A stretch of DNA of 64,000 nt from Terriglobia bacterium (GTDB lineage Bacteria > Acidobacteriota > Terriglobia > Terriglobales > Acidobacteriaceae): contig JAIQGK010000016.1 of NCBI GenBank assembly GCA_020072645.1, positions 82,221-146,220 of the forward strand, given 5' to 3'. The translations under genes were made by a program, and so were the position numbers. Under the pieces are notes generated by a model. That model searched no databases and had not been told where the DNA came from. It saw nothing but the letters and a program-made list of their open reading frames with translations. Below, piece after piece: positions 26,059 through 35,135 of the stretch. How positions within the stretch are numbered: position 1 is the first letter of the stretch; every line of letters starts with the position of its first letter.

Positions 26059-27045
26059 CTATCGAGAGAGCCATTCAATGAGAGTGAGCATATCTGCTCG
26101 CAACTCATCGGATGTCTCTCTATCGAGCGCCTTTCTGAGATAGGGCAGTGAACTGGTATCCCGAAGCGATGCCAGGCCTACAATTGCGCCATCTCGAATC
26201 GCAGGGGCAGAGGAAAACAGGCCATTGGCTAGAAGGAGTACCCGAGATTCCCGAGGCAATGCTTGAGTTTGTCCCAGCCATCTCATAGCCTCACCCCATA
26301 CAGAGGGCGCGAGATTCTCAGCTTCAAGCAAGCGTGTAAGAATTTTGCTTGCGCTATCACGATTAGAAATGGCGAGCATTTCCAACTCCCTCGCAAAATC
26401 GCTTTCTACACCATCCTCAAAATATTCGTCGCTGTTTCGTTGGAACGCTGCTTCGAATTTTGTCTCTACACGCGGATTCACTGTCAGAGCAGTGCTGCTT
26501 ATTGCTTTAGCCTGAGGAAGAGCATTGAGATAGCCCGTCAGGTTTCCGAAAGAGGTTTCAGCGGGCTCCTGAAACAGTTGGTCGCCCAAGTAGGACATGT
26601 GGGTTTTTCCTGACCCATACCCAAAACTTAGTGTAGCGGGCTTCCAACCCGATGGGCTTCCGAACAAGGTTTCAACGGATTCCTGACGTAATCCGGCATT
26701 CAGGCAGAACAATTGTGTTTTTCCTGAACCATGCTCAAGGTTTAGTACGGACGGCTCCCAACCTGTTCGTAAACTAAGTGTTGTTTGTGCTATTGCTTCT
26801 TCAAACTCGCCGCCGTAAAACAAAGGAGCATTATCTATCGAGTTAGGTAGGGCGCCGATAACCGCATATACCTGTTTCGTGTTGGAAAATGCGACATTTG
26901 TTTTCGCCGCCATTCCTGTATCGATCAATGTAACTCTATCTACCCCTGAAACATTGCCACAGTATGTTTCATTGTAAGGGAATCTGTCTGACCAAAGATA
27001 GGCTTTGAGACCATCAGGAAGTCCCGCAGTCGTTGAAGTACTCAT
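26059..27045 (-). CDS. Unknown protein with duplicated GSGKT repeat and HEAT-like C-terminus
   Basis: 328 residues. The middle holds two similar ~40-residue units, one containing LNLEHGSGKTQLFCLNAGL and ETLFGSPSGW, the next containing LSFGYGSGKTHMSYLGDQL and ETSFGNLTGY (about residues 97-175). Both carry a GSGKT string, but there is no Walker B or ATPase framework, so these are probably structural repeats. The C-terminal ~110 residues are helical with a HEAT-like alternation (RDGAIVGLASLRDTSSLPYLRKAL). It overlaps the upstream gene by four bases. Not recognised as a named family. Confidence 0.7.
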   Translation of the reverse strand: MSTSTTAGLPDGLKAYLWSDRFPYNETYCGNVSGVDRVTLIDTGMAAKTNVAFSNTKQVYAVIGALPNSIDNAPLFYGGEFEEAIAQTTLSLRTGWEPSVLNLEHGSGKTQLFCLNAGLRQESVETLFGSPSGWKPATLSFGYGSGKTHMSYLGDQLFQEPAETSFGNLTGYLNALPQAKAISSTALTVNPRVETKFEAAFQRNSDEYFEDGVESDFARELEMLAISNRDSASKILTRLLEAENLAPSVWGEAMRWLGQTQALPRESRVLLLANGLFSSAPAIRDGAIVGLASLRDTSSLPYLRKALDRETSDELRADMLTLIEWLSR

Positions 27046-27797
27046 AGCCTATCTCCATTGGACACCAAGTTGGACGTTAAGTCCCGCAGTTCCATGAGAA
27101 GCTTGGTTAAATTCGCGTGGTCAAACGGGGATATGTTCGCCCCATCCGTATTCACATCCAACTCCATACGACAGGTAAATAATCTGGGACCGCCGTATTG
27201 TTGAAAAGCTACCTTGGCCAAATCCAATCTGACGCCAACAAACATTGTTGCTGTCCACTTGCCAAGTCGATTGATTTTTAATCCTGGAACGATCTTGGAT
27301 TGTGTCGGTCGATTGATCTGGTAAAGAATATCCTCAGAATTGTGGGTGTCAATCTGAACAGCAGGAAGCAACTTTGACAAGAGAGTATAGGCCTCAACTC
27401 TATCGTTCGCTGGTTGGTGAACAGTTGCGCCATAGCCTAAGCGAATGATTGGTGGGGCGGACGCTAACCACTTGAGCATCAATTCGCTAAATGTCGATGT
27501 CGTTTCTGCAAATCGACCAACGAACCTAAGCTCGTTCTCCTGTTGCGGGATGAGAAGCCAATCGACGCGCCCTGGCTGGATGGACAGAACCAAATTTCCT
27601 TCACCACATGGACCAGTATCTTGCGACTCACCTCGACCTGGTTTTGAAGTCCTCGACTCAGGCTCTGCTCCGGTCAGTTCTGCCCACCAATTCTGTTGAG
27701 CAATGGTCTCCGCAGGGGCGAGGAACGCGGTTAGGCGAAGAGACTCAGTGCTGAGGGTCTGAGTTCCTTCAATAGTGCTAGCTTGCTGTTGTTGCAT
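27042..27797 (-). CDS. Unknown protein, first gene of accessory operon
   Basis: 251 residues from the ATG at 27797 (the frame extends to 27884, but the extra N-terminus is unlike protein). No signal or membrane helix. Ordered strands are visible at GRVDWLLIPQQEN, LRFVGRFAET, IIRLGYGAT, and a conserved-looking LYQINRPTQSKIVPGLKINR stretch. The layout is somewhat like the sporadically distributed TIGR04255-type proteins, but I cannot confirm that. It leads a three-gene minus-strand operon in a locally AT-rich segment between lpxI and the M13 pseudogene. Confidence 0.65.
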   Translation of the reverse strand: MQQQQASTIEGTQTLSTESLRLTAFLAPAETIAQQNWWAELTGAEPESRTSKPGRGESQDTGPCGEGNLVLSIQPGRVDWLLIPQQENELRFVGRFAETTSTFSELMLKWLASAPPIIRLGYGATVHQPANDRVEAYTLLSKLLPAVQIDTHNSEDILYQINRPTQSKIVPGLKINRLGKWTATMFVGVRLDLAKVAFQQYGGPRLFTCRMELDVNTDGANISPFDHANLTKLLMELRDLTSNLVSNGDRL

Positions 27798-28076
27798 GTG
27801 TGAAGGGTGTGCTTTATAAGGCGCGAACGACGTTATTATCTCACATTTTGATAACAAAATAAATGAATACGAGTCGCTGGGCATGCCGTTGGTAACAATC
27901 CAAATACAATCCGTTTCGCCCGTTTAACATCGACCACCCGCATAAAGCTGCGATTCTCTGATGGCTAACTCATTGAATTTACGGTTTTAGTTGAGTTCGA
28001 GTCCCACCCGCCAAGCATTCTCTGGGTTCCTTCGCTGCTAAATTTATGAGCGAATTTGCAATCGAGCGACACCAGC

Positions 28077-28271
28077 TCAAGCGTCTTTGCTCTTGACGTC
28101 CTTGGCCGGCTTAGCTGGGCGAGGACGTTTTTCTTCAGCGTTTTTGGGGCTGACCACATGCTTCTCAAAGTCATGCGCGACTGAAGGATTCAGGTTGCCG
28201 CCAATTGTGTTGGGAACTTTGGGAATGTTTTTGCCGGACGTTTCGTTGCGCTGCTGCGTACGGATAGGCAT
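28077..28271 (-). CDS. Small Lys/Pro-rich protein, unknown
   Basis: 64 residues, hydrophilic, with a Lys/Arg/Pro-rich tail (EEKRPRPAKPAKDVKSKD). A GGGGAG-like sequence lies about 14 bases before the ATG, rather far. It follows the M13 pseudogene on the same strand and precedes the accessory operon. No domain recognised; it could be a small nucleic-acid-binding or disordered protein. Confidence 0.4.
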   Translation of the reverse strand: MPIRTQQRNETSGKNIPKVPNTIGGNLNPSVAHDFEKHVVSPKNAEEKRPRPAKPAKDVKSKDA

Positions 28272-28485
28272 TTCCAGAATTTTGCTCTCCCCGTGCGGGT
28301 TTGGGCTTTTCTCTCACATTTCCTGGCCGGACTGCCGCCCCGCTGGAGAAACGATCCTGGGCCCTTTGTGCTCTGCCATACGCCACCTCCCACTGAATGT
28401 GAGATGGCGAAGTCTGCTGCCGGGTGGCGTCAAAATCGAGAGCTGACGCCAACCCGGCACAAACTGCATTGCGCAACGTGCGTTT

Positions 28486-30568
28486 TTACCAGACGCGGCA
28501 CGCGTTTTCAAGCACCAGAGGCTTGCCTTTGGCGCAACCGAACGCCTTGGCGAACTCCGGCATGTTCGCGATGGTGTTATTGACCCGGTACTTGGGAATC
28601 GAGTGAGGATTGGTGAGGACCGCGGTGCGCATGATTTCCGGCCGCAACTGGCTGCACCAGTTATTGGCGAACGAGAGGAAGAAGCGCTGCACTTCCGTCA
28701 GGCCGTCGTCGCCCTTGGTTTCAAGCGTTTTTCCCTGCTGCTTCAGGTCATTCTCCAGCGCGATCAGGGCCAGGTAGAGTCCCCCATTGTCCGCGGTGTC
28801 TTCACCCTGGGTAAGCAGCCCATTCTGCTTCACGCCGGCTTCAGGAATTTCCTGGGTGTATTCGTCGGAAATGCACTTGCCCCGTTCGTCATAGTTCTTG
28901 GCGTCTTCGGCAGTCCACCAGTTCGTGCAGGTTGCCTTTATCGTCAAACTTGCGGCCCTGGTCGTCAAAGCCGTGCGTGATTTCATGGCCAATCACCGAG
29001 CCTTCAGCGCCAAAGTTTGTAGCGTCGTCCGCATTCGCGTTGAAGAAAGGCGGCTGCAGGATTCCGGCGGGGAAGTTGATGGTGTTGAACTGCGGATCGT
29101 AGTAAGCATTGATCGTGGGCGGCGTCATGGTCCAGTCATAGCGGTCAATCGGCTTGCCGATTTTTTGCAGCCAGCGGTTGTATTCAAACGCTGTGGCACG
29201 ATGCACGTTTTCCAGATAATTATCCGGCTTAATTTCCAGGGCCGAGTAGTCGCGCCATTTGTCGGGATAGCCGACTTTATCCAGGATGCCATGGAGTTTG
29301 GCGCTGGCCTGCTTCTTGGTGGCACCGGTCATCCAGTTCACGTTGGTGATGTCCTGGTCCAGGGCGCCCTCAATCGCTTTTACAATGCGCAGCACGCGTT
29401 CTTTGCTGTCCGGAGGAAAGGCGCGGGCAACATAGGCCTGGCCCAGCGCTTCACCCAGCGCGTTGTCCGTGGAGTGTACGCAACGCCGCCAGCGTGGCGA
29501 AAGCTCCGGTGTGCCAGTGAGCGTGTGCGCGAAGAAGTTAAAATTTTCATTCACGAATGCCTTGCCCATATAAGGCGCGGATTCGTGTGCCAGTTGCCAT
29601 TTGAGATACGCTTTCCAATGAGCGAGAGGATGCTGCTGAATGGCATGCTCAAGGCCCTTGAAGAAATCCGGCGAGGTCACCAGAAACGTCTGCTGTGCGG
29701 GAGCGTGCACCAGCGTGAGATAGCGCTGAAAATCGAATGAGGGAGTTAACTTCTGAAGCTCCGCCAGCGTCATCTTGTTGTTAATATTTTTGGGATCGCG
29801 GCGTTTCACCACGTCCATGGCGGCATTGGCCAGTTCGGTTTCAATCTGCATTACCACGGCGGCGTCAGCGGTGGCCTGTGATTGGGACTCGCCACTGAGC
29901 TTGAGCATGTTGGCTATGTGCGCCAGGTATTGCTTGCGGATCTCCTGGGACTTGGCATCGTCTTTGGAATAAAACTCGCGTCCGGGCAGTGAGAAGCCGC
30001 CCTGGTCAAACTGCGCGACCGTCTTTTGCGCGTCGTCATAATCCTGAATGGCGGACAAGCCGAACAATGGCGCGAAAGTCGCGTTATCATCGACTGCCCA
30101 GGCGCTTCCAATGGTGGAGTGCTGGTGGGCGATCTGGTCAGCCAACTGCGATTTCTGCTTGAGATCGTCAATGCGCTTCAACTCCGCCTGAAAGGCCTTG
30201 GCGGAAGAGCTTTCGACTGCAGTCTCATCCATGCAACTGGTCCAGTAATCGCCTATCTTCTGTTCCACGGCTGTGCGGCCCTGTTTTTTGGCTGCGGCTG
30301 CTTCCAGCGCCTGGCGCAGCACCGTCTCATTCCATTGCTGCAGCGGGCCCGCAACGCCCCAGCCTGCGCGGTCAGGAGGAATGGGGTTGGCGGCAAAAAA
30401 TTTGCTGCAGGTGTACTGGTAAAAATCCGTGCAGGGATCGATCTGCGGATTTACCTGGTCCGCGCTCAAATGCTCAAGCTTGGGCAGCTCTTCTGATGAA
30501 GCGCTTTTCTGCTGGGAAAAAGCAAATGTTGAGAGGCACAAGAAAACCACGAGAAACAAGCGACGCAT
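28486..30568 (-). pseudogene. M13 (neprilysin/PepO-like) zinc metallopeptidase, frameshifted
   Basis: Signal peptide, then a full-length M13 peptidase split over two frames: 30568-28889 carries the N-domain and the NAYYDP and VIGHEITHGFD motifs; 28992-28486 carries WWTAEDAKNY, the third zinc ligand in GEDTADNGGL and the C-terminal CRVW. The break is at 28922-28923, where the coding strand reads CACGAACTGGTGG; removing one A restores HDWWT, the family sequence after DDKGNL. Together the parts make about 690 residues, normal for the family. Either a recent one-base insertion inactivating the secreted peptidase, or a sequencing/assembly error. The upstream part alone lacks the third zinc ligand and would be inactive. 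Confidence 0.9.
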
Positions 30569-30685
30569 TCAAAATCCTCCTGGGATAAAGCGCAGACGGG
30601 GTTATCTATCAAAAATGTCTATGTGATCAGACGCATAAACACGGAAATGGTGGGCAAAAAAGTCAATCAACATGCTTGTTGCCGC

Positions 30686-32116
30686 TTACTTTCCAGCCTT
30701 GGCTTTGGCCTGCTGGTCCCTGCGATGGCTGGCCCACCGCTCTTTGGTGACCTGGTGGCTGCGGCCCAGGGCCAGAGCGTCCGCGGGAACGTTTTTTGTG
30801 ATGGTTGAACCCGCGCCCACGTAAGCTCCTTGCCCAATACGAACGGGCGCCACCAGGGTGGAGTCGCTGCCGATGAAAGCGCCTTCTTCAATCACGGTCA
30901 TGTGTTTGTTGACGCCATCGAAATTGCAAGTAATAGTGCCCGCGCCCACGTTCACGTCTGCGCCGATATCCGAGTCGCCGAGATAACTGAGGTGGTTGGC
31001 TTTGGTGCCGCGTCCCAGGCGGGTCTTTTTTATTTCGACAAAATTGCCCACATGCGCGCCCTCACCGATCTCGCTTCCAGGACGCACATGGGTGTACGGA
31101 CCAAGCTGCGCTCCCGCGGCAATGGTGGATTGATCAATGATGCAGCCGGGACGAAGCAGCACATTGTCAGCAATCTGCGAATCGCTGATGACGCTGTAAG
31201 AGCGTATGCGGCAGTCCGAGCCAATGCGCGTGCGGCCTAGAATCTGCACGAAAGGCTCAAGAATTGTGTCCGCGCCGATTTCAACGTCATTATCGATCGT
31301 GCAGGTTTCCGGCCGATAAATGCTGACGCCCGCGGCCATCAGATCAGCGCATTTGCGCCTGCGCATGGTCGCATCCAGAGATGACAGCTCCGCCAGAGTG
31401 TTTGCGCCCAGGACTTCAGCAGCATCGGAGGCTTTAAGAGCTAGCACGGTGGCCTTGCTTTTTACCAGCAGCGCAGCCATATCTGTGAGGTAAAGCTCGT
31501 GATGCGCGTTGTTCGTGCTGAGGCGATCAATATTGGCAAATAGCGGCTTGGTGGCAAAAGCGTAAATGCCGGAATTGATCTCACGTTCTTTCTGCTGAGA
31601 TTTGGTCAGAGCCTTCTGCTCCACGATGGCTTTCACACGATCACTGGAGCCGGCGCGAATCACACGACCATAGCCAAAGGGATCGGGAGGCTCAGCGGTA
31701 AGAATCGTCATGGCAGCTTTTTTGCCGAGATGGAAATCGCGCAACTGAGCAATGGTCTCAGGACGGATCAAAGGCACGTCACCGGAGAGCACGAGGATGT
31801 TCTGGTATGAGGACACCTGTTCGCGAGCGCACATGACGGCGTGACCGGTGCCGCGCTGTTCAGCCTGCAAGACAAACTGAACGCCCAAGGGAGCAACAGC
31901 CGCGCGCACCTTTTCAGCCTGATGGCCGACGATGACAAAAATGTGCTGGGCGGGAACGATCTGCTGCGCAGCCTTGATTACATGCGCCAGAAGAGGCTGG
32001 CCGGCGATTTCATGCAGGACTTTGGCGCGGCTGGATTTGAGCCGCGTACCTTTCCCCGCTGCCATGATTACTATGGCGAAATCAGGATTACCGTTGTTTT
32101 TCACGTTAGGCATCAA
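30686..32116 (-). CDS. glmU: Bifunctional GlmU (GlcN-1-P acetyltransferase/uridyltransferase)
   Basis: 476 residues. The N-terminal pyrophosphorylase domain opens with IVIMAAGKGTRLKSSRAKVLH (about 15-35) and contains the GTGHAVM substrate segment; the C-terminal left-handed beta-helix (about 260-460) carries hexapeptide repeats and NHLSYLGDSDIG with catalytic residues for acetyl transfer. It makes UDP-GlcNAc for peptidoglycan and lipid A. The start is four bases after the stop of yvcK, so the two are operonic, with glmU downstream. Confidence 0.97.
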   Translation of the reverse strand: MMPNVKNNGNPDFAIVIMAAGKGTRLKSSRAKVLHEIAGQPLLAHVIKAAQQIVPAQHIFVIVGHQAEKVRAAVAPLGVQFVLQAEQRGTGHAVMCAREQVSSYQNILVLSGDVPLIRPETIAQLRDFHLGKKAAMTILTAEPPDPFGYGRVIRAGSSDRVKAIVEQKALTKSQQKEREINSGIYAFATKPLFANIDRLSTNNAHHELYLTDMAALLVKSKATVLALKASDAAEVLGANTLAELSSLDATMRRRKCADLMAAGVSIYRPETCTIDNDVEIGADTILEPFVQILGRTRIGSDCRIRSYSVISDSQIADNVLLRPGCIIDQSTIAAGAQLGPYTHVRPGSEIGEGAHVGNFVEIKKTRLGRGTKANHLSYLGDSDIGADVNVGAGTITCNFDGVNKHMTVIEEGAFIGSDSTLVAPVRIGQGAYVGAGSTITKNVPADALALGRSHQVTKERWASHRRDQQAKAKAGK

Positions 32117-32120
32117 GCCA

Positions 32121-33182
32121 TCATCTTAAAGCCTGCCGGGCCAGTTCGGGGGAGCGACGGGCGGAATATGCCAGCCGCACCAGTTCCTGGCATAGGCGGT
32201 CAGTGGCGTGACGGGCAAAATGGCTTTCCATGATGAAGTTGCCGGGAATGCACTTGACGCCGAGCGCCTCAATGGCAGGAATATCAGCTTCCACCTGCTC
32301 GGCATGCTCTTCCGCATAGCGCTCTCTCATGCTCGCTGAAACAGGGACCGTATTTACCAGGGCGTAATCAAAAATCCTGCTCGGGGAGTGATCATAAATG
32401 GCCCGGATGTGGTCAGAGGCTTTCATGTGCAAGCTTTCATTGGCTTCCGTCATCAGGTTGCAGATGAAGACCTTGACGGCGGGCGAGGCCGCGATAGCTT
32501 GAGGAATGCCGCGAACCAGAAGATTCGTGACCAGGCTGGTGAAGAGCGAGCCCGGGCCCATGGTGATGACGTCGGCAGCGGCGATGGCCGCCAATGCCTG
32601 CGGCAAAGGCTCAGGATTGGCCGGCACAATCTGCAGTTCAACGATCCGGCGCTGGCTGGCATTGATATTTGTCTCACCCAGCACCTGCGAACCGTCGTCC
32701 ATAATGGCTTTGAGCTGCACATTGGCCGAGGTGGCAGGGAGGATGTGTCCGCGGGTGGCCAGGATTTCCGAAGCCTGCTGAACGGCCACGGCAAAGTCAC
32801 CCGTCATGGCCGTGAGCGCGGCCAGAAACAGGTTGCCGAAGTTATGTCCTTCAAGGTCGCCAGGACTGGAGAAGCGAAACTGAAACAGCTTGGAGAGAAA
32901 GTTCTCGTCTTCAGAGAGCGCGACAAGGCAGTTGCGGACATCGCCGGGCGGCAGCATGCCCAGCTCACGACGCAGCCGTCCACTGGAGCCGCCATCATCA
33001 CTTACGGTGACCAGTCCGGTGAGATCTGATATGTAGGGCCCGTCGGGAGCAACTTCGCCGGTGCGCACTGTGTATTGCTTAAGGCCTTTGAGCAAGGTGG
33101 AAAGGCCGGTGCCGCCGCCGATGGCGACAACACGAATCCCGCGAGCTGAGCGGCCACGATTCTGCTCTGCTGGCGGCGGCAT
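32121..33182 (-). CDS. yvcK: YvcK/CofD-like gluconeogenesis and cell-wall factor
   Basis: 353 residues of the YvcK family, opening with the nucleotide-binding VVAIGGGTGLSTLLKGLKQYT (about 17-37), then TVSDDGGSSGRLRRELG, GDVRNCLVAL, EGHNFGNLFLAAL, and NLMTEANESLHMKASDHIRA. In Gram-positives YvcK binds UDP-GlcNAc and tunes GlmS and peptidoglycan synthesis through PASTA-kinase signalling. Its placement directly before glmU fits control of UDP-sugar flux. Confidence 0.93.
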   Translation of the reverse strand: MPPPAEQNRGRSARGIRVVAIGGGTGLSTLLKGLKQYTVRTGEVAPDGPYISDLTGLVTVSDDGGSSGRLRRELGMLPPGDVRNCLVALSEDENFLSKLFQFRFSSPGDLEGHNFGNLFLAALTAMTGDFAVAVQQASEILATRGHILPATSANVQLKAIMDDGSQVLGETNINASQRRIVELQIVPANPEPLPQALAAIAAADVITMGPGSLFTSLVTNLLVRGIPQAIAASPAVKVFICNLMTEANESLHMKASDHIRAIYDHSPSRIFDYALVNTVPVSASMRERYAEEHAEQVEADIPAIEALGVKCIPGNFIMESHFARHATDRLCQELVRLAYSARRSPELARQALR

Positions 33183-33192
33183 GCGCGTTGCG

Positions 33193-33846
33193 CTAGCGCT
33201 TCCTTTGGTCGAAGTTGGAAGACGGAAGGTCAGTAGGCTCAGGGTAGAGCAATTCAGTAAAGCGGGGATCGTCAGCCATATTCTGGAAATCCGAATCGTT
33301 CCGGGCCTGGAAACGGTTCTGCGGATTCAGCCGGATGGATTCGCCCAGATTCTTGAGCGAGCTTTCAACCTGGCCGGTCAGGCAATCCACCACGGCCATA
33401 CCGTAATAAGCAAAGTCCGCCTTGGGATTGCTCTTGAGGATCTTCTCCATATGGGTGCGGGCCTGATCAAACTGGCCTCCATTCAGGAGAGAAACAGCGT
33501 AATCAAAGTGCTCCTCATGCGTCTTAAAAGTGGTGGCTGCCCCGGCCAGTTGCTGATTGCAGAGGTTCAGATGGACGCGGGCGCGATCCATCAGTTCGCG
33601 GTTACCGGCTGCGAGGATCTTCTCCAGCAGGGTCTTGGCTTTCTCGAATTTGTGCTCCTGCATGGCCTTGACGGCAGCCTCATAATTTTGCACAGCCTGT
33701 GCAAAACCAGGGTCTTCCCTGAACGTCGGCTTTTGCGGCGGAGCAGGTGGTTTCTTGCCAGCCATGGTCTTTCTAGTCCTAATGGGTTTTGATTTCAATG
33801 GTTTAGCAGGCAAACGCTTAACGTTACCTGCCAGTTTCTTCTTCAT
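33193..33846 (-). CDS. TPR-repeat protein
   Basis: 217 residues. A basic, Pro-rich N-terminus (about 1-45, KKKLAGNVKRLPAKPLKSKP) is followed by TPR-like helical hairpins (FAQAVQNYEAAVKAMQEHKFEKAKTLL..., HFDYAVSLLNGGQFDQARTHM, AYYGMAVVDCLTGQVESSL). No signal peptide. Located ten bases before yvcK and co-directional, so probably part of the same operon. Likely a protein-interaction scaffold. Confidence 0.85.
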   Translation of the reverse strand: MKKKLAGNVKRLPAKPLKSKPIRTRKTMAGKKPPAPPQKPTFREDPGFAQAVQNYEAAVKAMQEHKFEKAKTLLEKILAAGNRELMDRARVHLNLCNQQLAGAATTFKTHEEHFDYAVSLLNGGQFDQARTHMEKILKSNPKADFAYYGMAVVDCLTGQVESSLKNLGESIRLNPQNRFQARNDSDFQNMADDPRFTELLYPEPTDLPSSNFDQRKR

Positions 33847-34004
33847 TCTATTGTTTCCTTGCGGCTCAGGTCAGAATAGCAATGAAAACGCGCTGTGGAA
33901 ATCAGAAGAACCAGCTATTCCACAACGACAGAGCCGCTCAGGGGTGCAGCCCTTTATACGCAGAAAAAACGCATGCGTCAACTGCACCAAATAGTATGCA
34001 AATG

Positions 34005-34454
34005 TTAGTTTACCGGCTCCGGATTTTGAAGATCCAGCAACTTATAGTCACCCCGCATAATGCCATCACGAATCATCTTAGCCGACCAGCCTTTTTTGGA
34101 CTGGCGATAAGAATAAAGCGATTCCTGCATGCAAGTGCCACAACTCGCGCCATGCGTACCCTCAAAGCAGCTGCGCAGGCTGGCGTGGCCATGGTTGCGG
34201 TCGCAATAGCAATAACAAGGCATCTGATACAGGACCGAACCCACCTTGGCAGCGGCTTTATATGAAGCCACCTGCGCAGGGGCGATCATGCCCTGGTCCG
34301 CAAGCTGCTTTTGTGTGAGCACGGGCGGCAGAGTCGTACCGGCCTTGGGAGGCGCGGGATGGAACGCCGGAACTTCAGCGGCCTGGTTCACAAACTGGGC
34401 GTGCGTCATGCCGGCGGCAAGAAGGACAGTGAGGACACTTAAAAAATGCTTCAT
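34005..34454 (-). CDS. CYCXC-family exported cysteine-rich protein
   Basis: 149 residues: signal peptide (MKHFLSVLTVLLAAGMTHA), a Pro-rich linker, and a core with MPCYCYCDRNHGH, then SCFEGTHGASCGTCMQE (about 83-120). This matches the PCYCGC/CYCXC family, annotated as '(seleno)protein' because some members carry selenocysteine in the CYCxC motif; here the variable position is Tyr and all codons are ordinary. The Cys and His set suggests a metal- or redox-active exported protein. It is divergent from lepB. Confidence 0.85.
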   Translation of the reverse strand: MKHFLSVLTVLLAAGMTHAQFVNQAAEVPAFHPAPPKAGTTLPPVLTQKQLADQGMIAPAQVASYKAAAKVGSVLYQMPCYCYCDRNHGHASLRSCFEGTHGASCGTCMQESLYSYRQSKKGWSAKMIRDGIMRGDYKLLDLQNPEPVN

Positions 34455-34553
34455 ATCGATGCTATTTTACTCCAGAATAGGAGCTACTGAAATAGATACC
34501 AGCAATCCTGGAACTACGTATAATCAGGTAATCAGGAAACGGAGCCACCTTAA

Positions 34554-35129
34554 GTGGAGACGCCACAGCAGGAAACAGTCCAGGTACAGACGGAGCAGCC
34601 AGCGCCGGAATCCAGTGGTCTGCGAACTTTACGCACCTGGATGCGGGACCTGTTCTTTTCCGTGCTGGTTTCATTCTTCATCATCCTGTTTGTGTATCAG
34701 CCTGTAAAAGTAGAAGGCGGCAGCATGGAGCCGGGCCTGGAAGACCAGGAGCGCATCTTTATCAACAAACTGGTGTACCGACTGGAGAGCATTGAACGCG
34801 GCGACATTATCGTGTTCCGCTATCCACGCGATACGCGCAAGAGTTTTATCAAACGCGTGATCGGGCTGCCCGGCGACCACATCAAAATAGCTTACGGACA
34901 TGTCTACGTGAATGATGAACAGCTCTCAGAGCCTTATGTGCCTTCAGACTACCTGGATGCCCGCTCCTATTCAGACATTGTGGTGCCCGGCAATTCCTAC
35001 TTTGTGCTGGGCGACCATCGATCCATGTCCAATGACAGCCGCGATTTTGGCCCGGTAATGCGAAGCTACATCTACGGCAAAGCCGTCTTTGGCTATTGGC
35101 CCATGGAGAAGCTGGGAATACTGCACTGA
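34554..35129 (+). CDS. lepB: Signal peptidase I
   Basis: 191 residues. One N-terminal membrane helix (DLFFSVLVSFFIILFVYQPV, about 32-51), catalytic Ser in GGSMEPGL (about 58), catalytic Lys in SFIKRVIGLPGDHI (about 101), and the box-E signature GDHRSMSNDSRDFGPV. It cleaves signal peptides of exported proteins at the outer face of the inner membrane. The GTG start at 34554 follows GGAG by nine bases. The AhpD-like gene starts six bases after its stop. Confidence 0.96.
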   Translation: METPQQETVQVQTEQPAPESSGLRTLRTWMRDLFFSVLVSFFIILFVYQPVKVEGGSMEPGLEDQERIFINKLVYRLESIERGDIIVFRYPRDTRKSFIKRVIGLPGDHIKIAYGHVYVNDEQLSEPYVPSDYLDARSYSDIVVPGNSYFVLGDHRSMSNDSRDFGPVMRSYIYGKAVFGYWPMEKLGILH

Positions 35130-35135
35130 TCGATA

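Noticed and set aside
26520..26770. Reading the two GSGKT strings as ATP-binding sites
   Set aside because: They lie in tandem repeats without Walker B or an ATPase fold, so an ATPase call would be unsupported.
27971..28013. TTGAGTTCGAGTCCCACCCG, like a tRNA T-arm and a possible attachment site for the accessory operon
   Set aside because: The T-stem does not pair (no GTGGG partner) and no matching copy was found on the other side of the operon.
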